64,000 nt of DNA from Plectrocnemia conspersa. Lineage: Eukaryota; Arthropoda; Insecta; Trichoptera; Polycentropodidae. Below, piece after piece: positions 49,480-61,489 of the stretch (position 1 is its first letter; every line of letters begins with the position of its first letter). The DNA is taken from contig VTFK01000091.1 in the NCBI GenBank assembly GCA_009617715.1, positions 1,116,001 through 1,180,000 of the forward strand, written 5' to 3'. The position numbers were made by a program, and so were the translations under genes. The notes beneath the pieces were generated by a model. The model worked only from the letters and a program-made list of their open reading frames with translations. It made no database searches and was not told the DNA's origin.

Positions 49480-49520
49480 ATTTACACAAAAGCAATAAAA
49501 TCGTGCCGTCGCCGTCACAG
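49480..49520. repeat. Fragment of the 14.5-kb foldback family
   Basis: ACAAAAGCAATAAAATCGTG followed by CCGTCGCCGTCACAG matches the loop of the 14491-14700 element. The arms are not present. Confidence 0.5.
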
Positions 49521-49592
49521 AGGAAACGCTCGGTTATTTATTTATTATTTATTTTTATCATTTATAAAGCTAATAGAACTATTTGTTTATAC

Positions 49593-50293
49593 TGTGGCGA
49601 GCACCCTTTAGGCACATTTAGAAGGGCGATTGTCTCATTGTTAATGACCGTGATCAAAAACGTTCATTCATTAACAATGAGACAAACATCATGGCACAAG
49701 ATGGATTTATTTTGACCACACAACAAGGGTCTTTAAGAGAATCCCTTTTGTGACAAAACGGCATGGACGTAATCAATCACCCTTTCCTTAGAATTTGAAA
49801 GTCTGGAGCCAAGCAAAAAACTGGATTTCGAAATACAGATACAATTTTTCGAATTCTAAGAAGCCGCTGCAGCGATTGGTTAGGAGATCGATGCACAATC
49901 GTGATTGACCAGATAGCCTGCATTCCTTTAAAGGATATAAGCCCGGACTCCGACGAGGAGAAGGCAGACGGCCCAAGGCAGACGAAAGAGACGGATGAGG
50001 CACGAGACAAGAGACGTCACCAGCAGAGCAAGCGACGCAGACAACCAGAGAGCAAAGATCTACCAGCAGCCATCCGGAGGAACCAGCCACGCGTAGATAG
50101 ATCTGCAGATCACACACGACACTCGCCGCACGCAGCCACAGAGCCCTGAGACATCATCATCTCCACAACTTCATCGCAAGACACGTCACGCCGAAATCGT
50201 CCATAGTCAACATTGTAATTATAACTTAATAATCAATCTAATAGGATTCACCGAAGAGTCAACCACCCAATGGGCTACGCCCCCTAAAATACA
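49593..50293 (+). repeat. LTR-like repeat, copy 2
   Basis: From TGTGGCGAGCACC to CCCCTAAAATACA, 701 bp, aligning with copy 1 (36353-37057, inverted). The start holds the hairpin TTGTCTCATTGTTAATG with its inverse 17 bases later, then GATTGGTTAGGAG, then GGATATAAGCCCGGACTCC (TATA-like at 49936, with the likely start about 30 bases on). AATAAA lies at 50294-50299. No internal retrotransposon sequence borders it on either side, so a solo LTR is the simplest reading, but the flanks show no target duplication. Frames inside (49788-50149) are probably not real genes. Confidence 0.5.
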
Positions 50294-50299
50294 ATAAAG

Positions 50300-52880
50300 C
50301 AATTTAATCGAAACATATATATCAAATATTTTTTTAAATTTAAAATACCATATACCATCCTTCAGACACGTCCATCGTCATTTTCATCATGTTTTGATTG
50401 TCCGGCAGTCATTAAGAGACTGAGAGAGTATGCGATCTGTCGCGTCGCTTGGCACTCTGGTAGCTATTGAATACTGTCTTTTGTTCACACTTGCTGCTGT
50501 TACAAAAATGTGTAATTCATTTTATTATCATCGGCATTCTTTTTGTGAATGCATTGTTTACATAAACAAAAGTTTGCGAGGGAGAAGCGATACATGCGCG
50601 TAAGAATATTTTTTGTTTTGCTTGTTCTTGTTGAAGCAGAAATGCTCTTTTTATGGTTTTTCGTCTGTTTCTCATCCGGCTATAAAATAAATATTTTAGA
50701 CCATTTCGCACAAAATAAATAAAACAATAATATATAGTATCACAATAACTGGCTGTCAACTTTTGCGTATGATTGTATTAGTCCAGCGTCCGTATGTTTT
50801 GCATAAAAAGTGGAAGCTATGACGTTCACTGCTTTAGTGGCTCAAAAAAATTCCCTCAAATTTTTTATTTTTTTTTCTTAATTTATAACCACTTAAGTTT
50901 TGTTTTATGTTTTTATTATAATCAAAATTTAGCTAATAACATTTTTTTAACATGAAAATGGTAATAAACCAGTAACATGATTAGAATATATAATTAGTAT
51001 GTTTGTAAAAAAAATTATATTATTGAAAAAAAATATATACGTTTTGTTAAAAAAAAAAGCCTAGAGTTGTAAATTATTTTGATTATCATGACGCATTGGA
51101 GTAACCTATTAAGTCATGATATTCCTAATTTAAATAAAATAAATAAAATAAATAATTTTAATTTACTATTCAATAGAAGAAGAAATAAAATAATGGATAC
51201 ACTTTTTTCCAATATTTTTTTATCTATTAATATTATTAGTATGTGTAGTGTTTTGCATATGTATATGTATGAGTAATTTCATTTCTATTTATCATTTCAC
51301 AGAAATGAATATTTTTTTATTATACGACTCATTTTATTTTATTAGATTATTATAATTTATGAGAAAAGGGACTCCTAATCAAGAATTTGCTAGGGGCGCA
51401 AAAATATCTAGCTACGCTTCTGCTTACGTGATCTAATAACCAGTTTTTATATTCACTTTAATTTATGTTTGTGTATATAACGAAATATTTACATTATTTA
51501 TAATTCCAAATTAACATTTAAATGTATATATTTTTTTGTGAAAAGAAATATTTTCTTTTTAATCTCAAAAGCTGCAAAAATTACAATAGAGGTTGTACTT
51601 TTAATACATATTTGTTTTACCATTAATTAACGTGGTCGCTTAAGTATTCAACAAAACGTAAATAGAGTAATTAATCTCCGAAATGTTCACAAAAGCGTGT
51701 AATTGTTGGACCAAGATTACGGCAGCCTCTTGTACTGAAAACAATGGCAAGTACAATATCACGAAAATTCTGTGAAACAGTGTTAGTTTAGGTCTTGTCC
51801 GGCTCTTATGTGTATATGATAATTTTTTTCTATAGCTAAATTGGCTTCGACCTGAATGTGTAATATTATTCGAAAAAAATATATCAAACAAAATATAGAC
51901 ATTGTCTGCTGTCAATCGGTCCTAAAGACGAGGGGGTAAAAATAATATAAACTATAATTTCAAAATGATAATTTATTATTAATAATATTGTTAATATTCA
52001 TCTTATAAAATTGTATAAGATACAATAAATAACACATTTAAGATTATTTTGCAAAAAGTCAATATAGATAAAAACAAAAATTTTGCTTTCAGTACCCATT
52101 AAAATGATAAAGATAAAACTGGCGAATAGATGTTACTTTTATGATTAAAATAATAATATATAATGTAAAAAATACTTCGTGATGTAATATTATAAAATAA
52201 TATTATTTCTATTTGATTAAAACTTGAATTTAGAATAAAATAATATTTTAATTGTTCAATCATATAATTGTTTTTATATCATAATATATTAATTAAGTTC
52301 CATATAGGTACATACTATTTTGCTTATGTTCAATTATGATTTATTATTACTAAAAATATTAATAAATGGTTTCGTAACGATGGGAAAATTCGCAAGGCAA
52401 TTATGATGTTAATAAACCGGTAATGCTTTTTAATATAAGGATACGTCACATAGATGAATACGAAACTATGGCATAAATTAAACAATGAACAATACCTTTT
52501 CCATTAACAAGATTTCGTCGAGAGGGATTTAATTAAATGCTCTGGAAACTATCATGCAAAGTTTCAAAGTCAAATTTTCAACTAATCGAACGCATTTGAA
52601 TTAATTTAGTGGACATTTGTAGCAAAGTTATGTGTTAATTACTGTTTATTGGAATACAAATGAAAGCATATGTTATCAAATGTAAAATATCTTAAATCAG
52701 ATTTCGTACTCAATAGTAACGTATTTTAGAAGTTAACAAACATTTGCAAGAAATTAATGTACGCCATTGTAATAAGTGAAATAGATTTTTATAGATATTT
52801 TTTTATATATACGTATGTAATATTTATTTTGTCACCCTTCAAGGACAATTAAATCAAAGTCAAGAGTGCCAATCGCGCCA
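50300..52880. other. AT-rich DNA, no gene seen
   Basis: Minus-strand frames at 50517-50759 (80 codons) and 51640-51915 (91 codons) are longer than expected but have no recognisable family; the first contains RMRNRRKTIKRAFLLQQEQA. The remaining sequence is low-complexity. Confidence 0.35.
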
Positions 52881-52907
52881 ATAATTTTTCGGGTATTCAG
52901 TCCTAAG

Positions 52908-53558
52908 TAGGGATTCCAATCCCGGGCCAAAATTTTGATCCCGGGATTTCGGTATTGCAATTAGTCGATCCTGGGATCCCGGGACTAGTCCCGGGATAAT
53001 TTTTATGTTATTTTGTCGATAAAAATAATTTAAAATGAATAATACAATATATTTTTACATCTGTTTTTTATAACGTACAATGTATAAAGTACGTATAATT
53101 TTAGTCTTGGACTTAAAATAGAAAATAATATAATAAAAATAAAAAAGGGAAGGTCTTATATATTTATTTGAGAAGAAAAAAATGAACTTTTGACAATGTA
53201 TGTACGTACTATGTACATTCATAGACACAATTAATTGAAAACATTATTTTGAATAAAACTCACGAAGTAACATCAAAGCATCAAGTGTTTTATCATTTAG
53301 CCTTGATCTGATTTTGGTTCCTAAGCAGCCTGCTGCTGAAAAAAAGCACGTTCAGACTCACAGCCTCAAAGATTCACAGATGACACGTGCAACTCGCGCA
53401 AGTTTGTACACGAAATATAACGATGTTGTCAATAATAATTCGATTGTGCTTGATAAATCAACCAATCCGAAAAATTCGGGATTATGTTTTATAATCCCGG
53501 GACTCATCGGGTATTGAAAATCGTTCGGGATCCCGGGATCCCGGGATTGGAATCCCTA
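52908..53558 (-). mobile_element. Non-autonomous hAT element nested in piggyBac copy B
   Basis: The ends are TAGGGATTCCAATCCCGGG and its near-perfect inverse complement at the other end. The 8-bp target duplication GTCCTAAG is exact on both sides (52900-52907 and 53559-53566), which defines the 651-bp element precisely, and the target is a site inside the piggyBac relic that is intact in copy A. Many CCCGGGA words cluster near both ends as subterminal repeats. It keeps only the tail of a transposase on the minus strand, so it needs an enzyme from elsewhere. Confidence 0.93.
53244..53348 (-). pseudogene. C-terminal tail of a hAT transposase
   Basis: The minus strand reads FFSAAGCLGTKIRSRL then NDKTLDALMLLREFYSK and a stop at 53244. 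This is the C-terminal end of the hAT dimerisation domain (F-S-x-A-G ... R-x-x-L-x-x-x-x-x-x-x-L-x-x-L). A TGA stands just upstream, so only this tail is left. Its position next to one end fits an internal-deletion derivative of a full hAT element. The plus-strand frame 53314-53517 is a shadow. Confidence 0.75.
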
Positions 53559-54426
53559 GTCCTAAGCCAAATATGGAATGTTTAATAGAATGGTTTGCGA
53601 ATCAATATTTGTGTTGTATAAATTATCCACCGGAAATGCAAAAAGATTAGTAAACACAGTAATGAATGTACTAAACCTATATCTGGAGAAGTGGCACGGT
53701 GTTTATGCTGATAATTTTTATAATAGCGTTTTTTTAGGAAAACATAATTTGGTGAAACAATTCGAAAAAATAGGGGTCTGCCAGAATCCCTCAAAAATAT
53801 AAAATTAAGGCCCATACAGATGAAACATGCCAGAAAAAGTGTGTTTTGCTTATTCAAATTTGGAACACAAATAATAAAAGAGATTTCAGAATGATATTTA
53901 CCTTTCATAACAGCCAGATGGTAGACACAGGTAAAAAAACCCAGAACGACCGGCCTTATAATATTGTATATAAACCTCAATGTATAATGCGTCACGCCGA
54001 TTACGATCACATGACTCAATATTTCAAAAAACAATTGAATAAACCAAAAATATATTTTTTTATTAATTTCAATGCTCATTGTTTACTTCGATCAGTGTCA
54101 GTTAAAATTTGAATCGTAACGGTAAAATTAAATTCAACGATTTTCTTTCGTGTAAGGCTAATGTATGGATGCCAAATTCAGTGCAATTTATCGATTCTGA
54201 AGATATTTAACCGGTTTCTACCATATATTGCCGTGCACATAGTGCTGATCCACCAGAAAGGCTTTCGGATAAGCCAAAAAATCATCAGCCAATAAAAATA
54301 AAAATTGGGAGAAATATGTAAGAACAAAATGTCGTGTTTTTCCTGTACGTGGAATAAGGAAAGATGCAGAAATTGTGAAATTCATCTTCATTTTGACGAG
54401 TGTTTTTATATGTATTAATATTATAA

Positions 54427-54745
54427 GGATATAGTGCAGTTTATAAATGTAATTGTGAAAATAAATGTGCTAGTGATAAAAAAGTGTAAATAATAAAAAT
54501 AAATATAAATCAGGATATAGTGTAGTGTATAAGTGTAATTGTGAAAATAAATGTGTTGGTGATAAAAAAGTGTAAATAATAAAATAAATATAAATAAGGA
54601 TATAGTGCAGTTTATAAATGTAATTGTGAAAATAAATGTGCTAGTGATAAAAAAGTGTAAATGATAAAAATAAATATATATAAGGATATAGTGTAATTGT
54701 GAAAATAAATGTGTTAGTGACAGTTGTACGCAGAAAATGGACGCT
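54427..54745. repeat. AT-rich minisatellite (85-86-bp unit), copy B
   Basis: Units start with GGATATAGTG at 54427, 54513, 54598 and 54683 (spacing 86, 85 and 85 bp); the last is partial. Unit 1 and unit 3 (with GCAGTTTATAAATG) are more like each other than like unit 2 (GTAGTGTATAAGTG), suggesting a two-unit higher-order repeat. Confidence 0.9.
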
Positions 54746-55440
54746 GAAAAATTTGGTGAGTGCAAATTATATTATATTATAAACGGATATTTTTTATAAA
54801 TTGTTTATAAAATAAGCATTTAAACATAGTTATTATTAATATTATGAAACTGGTTTGTAATAATTGCAACCATTTTCAATTTATACGAAATAGTAGGGAT
54901 GAATTAAACATATTTATTCGTTCATGATTTTATTCGTCAGAGATTCTTTTAAGCGCAATAATATTATTTTTTCTTAAATATTTTATTTAATGACGGCAAT
55001 ATGCTAATATGTCGATAATTTATCCGAATTAAAGCATTTTTCCCATTGTTTCTTAATTTGTGAATTATTGCGGTTTTCCAAATGGTTAGGAAATATCAAA
55101 ATTTCAAACACCCGGTAAAAAAAGTTAATGGATGCTATTTATTGGAAATTCTTGGATTACTGTGTTATCTAATTTATCTACATATATCTTAAAGTTTTTA
55201 CTTTTTAATTTGCGATAATATATTCAGGAGCTAATTGTTGTACTATGCAACCGCGGATGTTTCGATTGATTTTATGTTTACATAGCCAAACAGTTTTGAT
55301 CCTGAAATTTATTTTTGTTCAAGGAGTGTAACATAAAATTTTATTTTTAAAATTAAATAAATAAATAAGGTTCATACATTTTATAAAAAAATTCATGTGC
55401 CCTAAAAAGGCGATGTAATGGGATAAGAACACTTTTTTTT
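54737..55440 (+). repeat. Shared 3' region of the piggyBac family with an ATG mini-exon, copy B
   Basis: Aligns with 17028-17730 at about 90%. ATGGACGCTGAAAAATTTG|GTGAGT is kept, with only a silent GCC/GCT change in the Ala codon. Homology to copy A stops in a T-run near 55440. Confidence 0.65.
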
Positions 55441-58030
55441 TTTTTTAAATTTCAAGTAAAATATTATTTATTTTAAATTTGATATTATGTAGAAATAGTG
55501 TACTACCATTTCTCGTTATCACGTAGAGGCAAACTTAATGGTATCCTAATGTTTTTTTATTAAAAGAAAATGTATGACGCAGGACTCGAGCCTGAGTCTT
55601 TATGAATAATGTTCTTTCAAGACTCGTAAACGAGTCCACGAGTTCAGATTATGCAAAGAAAACTGTAGAATTTTTTTTTCTAGTCTTAGAGAAACAGATA
55701 TAAACATGGGATTATGACTCAGAAACTTTTTTAAATAATTATATTTTAAAATTAATATTAAAAAACAATTTTATGTCAAAAAGTTAGGGTATTTTAGTAT
55801 TTAGTTTATAAAATTAAAAGAACTGTAATAATATTAATGCTATAAAAAATTATATGAAAATATTTTTGTAAAACCCGTGTTTTCAAACTTTTTTAAATAT
55901 ACGTTTTTAATTTTAAACGCCAAACTGTTTATTGCCAGTTGCTTAAAGTATTTCAGATTTTTTTTAAAAATTTAAAAATTTTTTTACAATTGTTTTAAAA
56001 GCATTTAATTAATACGTTTTTAAAGTCATAACTTAGTGCAATTTTTTTGGGAAATTAAAATATTTGTGTTTCCAGACATTTTCAGGTTGTTTTTACAACT
56101 TCTCTACGTTCAGTTTTACAGTATTTATAAACAAACAAGTCTAACATTTGGATCCATTTTGCGCAAAAATTTTATTGCCAATCAATCAAGCTATCTTAGA
56201 TCTTTGTTATTTCATGTTTTGAAGCCGAAGGGGTATGATTTTGAAGCCTAAAATAGACGCACAGTTTATTTTTATTATGTTCAAATTACTACAGCAGATA
56301 AATAGTGTCGAGTTGTATTCCGTAGATTGAGTATATGTAAATGTGGGTCTGATCGCGATGAGCTCCGTCTCTATTCGTCTCTCATTATCTCTTCTAAAAT
56401 CGATCATCTGCCGAAGTGATAAAGTGTCACATCATCTATACTCTTAATTCAAGACAGCACTGGCGTATCACAGATGCGGATGTTGGTGGATCAATTAAAT
56501 TGCTTCATTGTTCAACCAACGAAATATGTTCACACTTTGAAGTGAAACTTTCAAAGATCACAAATGCAGAGTTTACATGATAATAATGATTTTTACGCAG
56601 GTTAGACGCATTGTCTATTGCAAATTACAACATTCTGAAAAAATATTTTTTCTTATGGTGTCTCTCGTTTGTTGCAAGGAATTAGATTATTCTTGTGTTA
56701 AACGTGAAGCTTTAATCATAGGCATCATTTTTTAACATGTTTTATTACATAAAATTAAATTTGTACGAATATTTTTACATGGTTTACAACCACTGCTCTT
56801 TTTATAACACTGCATAAGTAAAGGTGTGTTTATGCCTAATATGCATACTTCTTGGATGGTTTTAATAGGGGTTTGGGAATGATAATAAATTGTTTACAAC
56901 TTTTTTACACTTGAATTCGTCTTATTTTTGCTTAAATAATAAAATAAGACACTCAGATAAGAAACATTTTTAAATGTGTTCGTGCCAGATATTTGAAAAC
57001 ATGTATTTGAGTGACCAACAATTTTTGCGATTTTCTATTACTCTAACCGGCCGTCAGCTTTATTTTTGCTATAGTGATCTAAGAATCCGTTCCAATACAA
57101 ATAAATTACGCATGGGAATCGAAGCAAAATGCAAAATGATTTAGAGCTATTTTTCTTTTTCGATAATTCGAAAAGGTTTTTTTATATTGTTTTTATAAAG
57201 TAGCAACAGCCATTAACAATTGTTTCACGATTATTATTGACAATCGAAGGGCCATAAAAATGTTGTTACAAAAATTATAAAACATAAATTCTGAGCTAAG
57301 CTTAAAATTCCAACGGGCAATTAAACAGAAATTATTTAATCAAATAATAATCGAGCGCGAGCGGTGAGATAATTCCCCTTTCGCTCTCTCGCGTGTTAAG
57401 TGACGAGAGCGAGAGAGATAGTGATATGGTTTTTCGCAAACTGAGATAGAACGAGTAACTCGGTTCAATTTCAATATGCGCGTAGGCGTCCTATGATCAA
57501 CACGCATGTCGAGCGCTGCATCGTGATCACGTGATCAAGTTATAATATCACATGCTTATCTGGAACTTCAACAGACTTTTACTGACATCTTTGAATATTT
57601 TAGGGCACCAAAAGGGATTAATTATATTTTTGATAGTATATTCTTCGAACAGATATCGTTCATATATTTTTTTTCATATAAAATGAAATAATTAAAATAT
57701 AATTAGTGGTAGTTGATTTTGTTAAAAAAAATCGTTCCAAATATCCTTATGTATTTTTCTAGATCGGTTTATATAAATGTCACACCATAACGAATTCTTA
57801 TTTAGAATCGATGGCGACAAATTCAAGGATAGTCACAGATGTGGTGTTCGTATTCTGAAGTATCATTTTTATGCCTTATGGCATTTTGCAAAAGCAGAAA
57901 AAAAATTTGCGAAAATTGAATGAAAAGTTTTTACTGATATTGTATTGGTGAGTGCTCACACAAACTTTTATAATTATCAGTAGCATAATTTTAATAATAT
58001 GACAATTTAAAAATTGCGATTATTTGTCAC
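55441..58030. other. AT-rich DNA with a GAGA-rich island
   Basis: At 57345-57550 a GC-richer island holds CGAGAGCGAGAGAGA and related GAGA/CTCTC words and CGTGATCACGTGATCA, a partial palindrome with an E-box (CACGTG). It could be a regulatory element. The remainder is AT-rich and shows no coding signal. A short tRNA-B-box-like word occurs near 55585. Confidence 0.4.
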
Positions 58031-58460
58031 TTTTCGATCGCGCAAATATGCCGGCTGTACGTGTCAGAAGCCGCCGTCCGGACGGCATATGAAATTTGCG
58101 ACAGTGTAATCGCTTACTCGAAGTCGTAGGTCTCGTCTGACTTCAGTTGTAACTTCGGTTCGGAGAACTTCCAGAGAGTGTAGTGCAGGGATAAGGATAC
58201 TTCAGAAGTCAAAACGAAAAAAACGGGCTAATAATATATGTACACTTGTCGTTAATTACCTATTCATAAAATGACATGCATTTTTCTGGCATCTATTCCA
58301 TCATTCACCTGAAGCAAGTGCTTCACTCGTACCGGTCCTGTATAATACATGCACCAAAGTATTTGGATGGCTTGGAAGTCATCATTAAACGTATCAGATG
58401 CAATAATTCATATAAAAGGCTGACGATACGTGTGATATTCAATATTATATCGTAATATAA
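58031..58460. other. GC-richer unique sequence, possibly regulatory
   Basis: The patch 58040-58200 holds GCCGTCCGGACGGC, a perfect 14-bp palindrome near 58073-58086, and no clear ORF. A related CGCCGGACGGCGG word occurs at about 13573. Confidence 0.35.
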
Positions 58461-58462
58461 GT

Positions 58463-58696
58463 TCATATGATGGCGATTATTGAAGCGAAACTGAGCCGTC
58501 GATGTTTACAGTAAGTGCGTGTAACAATACGAACGATACATTTTATCATCTTTAATGGATACGACAAAGTAAATATCCAGATTGCTTCCACCGAACCAAT
58601 CCAGCGTATCAATACAACCGAGCAAACAAATCCAAAGTAAGGTGCGGTGCGCAATTTCGCTCCCAGCTCGAACTCATTTCCAATCTTTGAGCCCCA
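58463..58696 (-). CDS. Unrecognised open frame in a GC-richer island
   Basis: On the minus strand 77 codons are open between TAA (58697-58699) and TGA (58463-58465), without an ATG near the start. It reads WGSKIGNEFELGAKLRTAPY, FGFVCSVVLIRWIGSVEAIW; the middle is hydrophobic like a membrane segment. A second minus frame over the same DNA is open for about 50 codons, so the choice of frame is uncertain. No convincing splice sites. It may be an exon or conserved non-coding DNA. Confidence 0.2.
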   Translation of the reverse strand, partial: WGSKIGNEFELGAKLRTAPYFGFVCSVVLIRWIGSVEAIWIFTLSYPLKMIKCIVRIVTRTYCKHRRLSFASIIAII

Positions 58697-58699
58697 TTA

Positions 58700-60303
58700 T
58701 CCGCCAAACTCCATTATGATGTTGTAATGCGGGTTCGAAGGAAATTCGCGTCAGACATTCAATTAGCCCCAACGTGTGGTTTATTAATATTCACTCGGCG
58801 ATTAATCTCGTAAGTGGATGGCAAATCTTATCAGAGATGCTATATCCTTATCTCTGAAATTTCCATATGCCAGAGATGGCGAACTTTTAAAGGCTGCTAA
58901 AAATAATCTGTTGCTTCATGTTATGTTACATATATCAGTTAGGTTTAATATAATCACAATTTTATCGGACTGAAATCTGAATAGTGCAATTTTGATGTGC
59001 GATACCTGCTCCACAAAAATATTTTACACTGAAAATTTTTTGTTAAAGTAAGGTCCAACGCATTTTAGGTCAATCGCTTCGGAACTATACATTACAATTT
59101 ATTATAAATAAATATTTTTAAATATTTTTAAGCAATAAACTAGTGCAGTATTATATCAATATAGTGATGACTTCTAAGACAATCTCAATCGCGCGGCTTA
59201 AAACCACCTATATGCTAAATAATTAATTAACAATATTCGGCGCGTTAACGAAGAGTCCTATTCGCGCAACGAACGGGTTGAATTATGCGAAAAGTTTAGG
59301 AAGCAAATCGTTTAAAACTTGAGTCGGGGCGAGAGTTCGCGGAGTGGGTATTATCTTACTAAAGTACCTACAAGCTAGAATGCAGTTTCCGAGTGACTCT
59401 CGGATGGCTAATTGATGCATTGGCTTAGTAAACAGTTCTGATTAATGTAGTTCCAAAGTTTTACTAATGTTATATTCGGAGAAAATTGTGGAATGGGATA
59501 CTTAACAACCGGAATTGCGTAGCTCATAAAATTAAGTATCAGCTTCAATTATTTCATAGCCTGGATATTAATTTATTTGGTGTTAATTTAAGGACTTTAA
59601 ATGTATTCATAATATCTACTCGATATCCACAATACATTTTATTTTTCATATTATCTGCAAGTAAAATCAGTGCACTATTGTACTTAGAAGTGACTCATAA
59701 AATTTAAAAAAAAAAAAAAAAAATATCGTTTATCGATCGTCAAGGGAATTTTTCCTAATGAACCAAATCTATGAGTAGATAGGGACAGGCGAGATGTTTA
59801 TATATGTATATAACAAAGCATACTATTGCAAATCGATTTTTTATTGCAGCAATGACGTCGTAAATATTTACATATAAAATAAAAATTTACAAACACTGAA
59901 TCGCTTTGAAAGCGTTTACAATCAATCAATTATGCTAAAGAGACGAGATTGTGCACTTAAATAGAAAGATTTATTCTCTATTTGTTAACCGTGTCACTCG
60001 CATTCCAAATCAAATGGCGCCATTTGGTATCATTAGCGCGGATTTCGACTGCAGCTATATATTTTATTTACTCATCAACATTTTTTAACACTCAAATCTA
60101 GGAGTTTGTGTATTTTTTTTTAGTTTTTTAGAACTATATTCGTCAAAGAGACACCTCATAATTTACGTTCCCTTAAAAAAATCTGAATAAGCGGAGCGCA
60201 ACTTAGCTCGTTTACTCCCCATTACCATTTAAGTCAATTTATCGTCTCTAACATAGTGATCCTGGTACCATAAACTTTTATCGTGTTCATAACCCGGTTG
60301 CAG
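58700..60303. other. Mixed-GC DNA, no gene assigned
   Basis: Unique GC-richer stretches at 58720-58880 and 59220-59420 contain TAATC and GATTAATCTCG words of the homeodomain-site type. A 17-18 bp A-run lies at 59706-59722. No frame is convincing. Confidence 0.4.
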
Positions 60304-60417
60304 TAGTTGATTGTGATGGCTTAGGTTGCGAACGGAGGTGGAGCAATTCGTTGGCGCACAGCTAACCATGCGAAGCCTACAGGATGTTGAAGCTATGGGT
60401 CACTAATTTGCCGGTAG
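60304..60417 (+). ncRNA. Possible non-coding or UTR exon
   Basis: A good acceptor (TTCATAACCCGGTTGCAG) ends at 60303 and a consensus donor (CCGGTAG|GTAAGTGCC) follows 60417. The 114-bp segment between is about 50% GC, but all three plus frames contain stops, and so do the minus frames. It could be a 5' UTR exon of a gene to the right or an exon of a long non-coding RNA. It sits just past the broken end of the Jockey-type relic. Confidence 0.3.
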
Positions 60418-60429
60418 GTAAGTGCCTAT

Positions 60430-61370
60430 TTTTTAAAATTGTACTTTGGAACGTTAGTTGCCTGAAGGTATTTTTATTCTTCGTAATGTTAAATATTGTT
60501 TTAAATTATTACTGCTGTGCCTCTGTATGCAGTTCTGTTTGAATGTATCGTGGTATCCAACGCACTATCAAGTATTTTGAGACAAAAAAGCCGACTATTT
60601 GGTGTTGTTCGAGAAAAAAATTCTTGTGTGTGTTGCGATAAACCGTTGGCGTTCCATATGGAAATATGAAGTAACATTTTGCAATTTTGCAATTTTAGAG
60701 ACAACTTTCATATTTATATTATTATACAAGATAAGTCCTTGTTTTATTTTATTATTTAGATCGGTTGCGTAGCGTCTTTTTGTGCATACGTTGGTCTGTT
60801 GTATTTGCGTTAATTGGTTATATTTATTTTGTTCGACCTTCAAATTTTACAATCGTTTTCAATAATGTATTTATTTTTTGTTTTGGTTCCAAATCGATAT
60901 AAAATAGTGACAATGGTTTTTTTAATATATTTTTATAAAATGTTTGAGATATTTATTACAATATGTCCTTCAACTTTTAGTTATTCCTTTAAAGATTTCT
61001 TGTCGGATGATAAATGTAGGTCTTTTAATACTACTCTATAGTTTCTTTCCTTGTTTTTATAAGAATGAAATTCTGTCGCTCTTTTCTTTAAGACATTAAT
61101 GGTTATGCTGTATTTATTGAGAGTTTTTAGTTGAATTTTAACATTTTCGTTGTTGCTTGTCTTGATTTAATGAGTTAAATACCGTTATTAACGGTTTAAT
61201 GTCTTTGATTCCTGCTAGGAAGATTGGTGGTGGTTTTGGTTCATCTCTGGTACAGGTTTTAGTATTTGTTTCGTTGTCTTCTTTGTGTCCATTGTATTTG
61301 GGAATTGCAATAATACAGATTTTTTCAATATCGGTATTATCAAACGAAAAAATAGCTAATAACAATATTA
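60430..61370 (-). pseudogene. Jockey-type LINE relic: ORF1 (gag-like) end and ORF2 endonuclease start
   Basis: On the minus strand 61365-61138 reads PKPPPIFLAGIKDIKPL, the P-P-P-I-F/I-V signature of Jockey-type ORF1. It continues in 61135-60850 with VKIQLKTLNKYSITINVLKK, ATEFHSYKNKERNYRVVLKD and, after a frameshift, LFYIDLEPKQKINTLLKTIV, all typical of this gag-like protein before its CCHC zinc knuckles. At 60704-60501 ORF2 begins: LHISIWNANGLSQHTQEF, the start of the apurinic endonuclease domain, then YRGTAVII and, after stops, YLQATNV near 60440. Stops and frameshifts are many. No reverse transcriptase is left. Confidence 0.8.
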
Positions 61371-61489
61371 CCGGTATTTACAATATTATTATTTTACTTA
61401 ATTTACCGAAAAAATATTCCATGTACCGCGTGCATGATATATATAATATTTTTTTTAAATACTTTCATTTATAATAAGAAAAATATATT

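Larger units (their letters stand above)
52884..54417 (+). pseudogene. piggyBac transposase relic, copy B, split by a hAT insertion
   Basis: The relic begins with TTTTTCGGGTATTCAG as in copy A, is interrupted at 52908-53558 by a hAT element and resumes. 53578-53802 reads GNAKRLVNTVMNVLNLYLEK and VYADNFYNSV; 53846-54112 in another frame reads DFRMIFTFHNSQMVDTG and YKPQCIMRHADYD, the C-terminal half of the catalytic domain. The Cys-rich tail ends at 54417 (CRNCEIHLHFDECFYMY, stop). Frameshifts separate the pieces and the N-terminal half is absent. Copy B is more intact than copy A after the catalytic Asp block. Confidence 0.85.

Noticed and set aside
53582..54079. 165-codon minus-strand frame
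   Set aside because: Antisense of the piggyBac relic, whose plus-strand protein motifs are clear.
55570..55650. tRNA-like word (GGCTCGAGTCC on the minus strand)
   Set aside because: B-box-like only; no A box and no cloverleaf.
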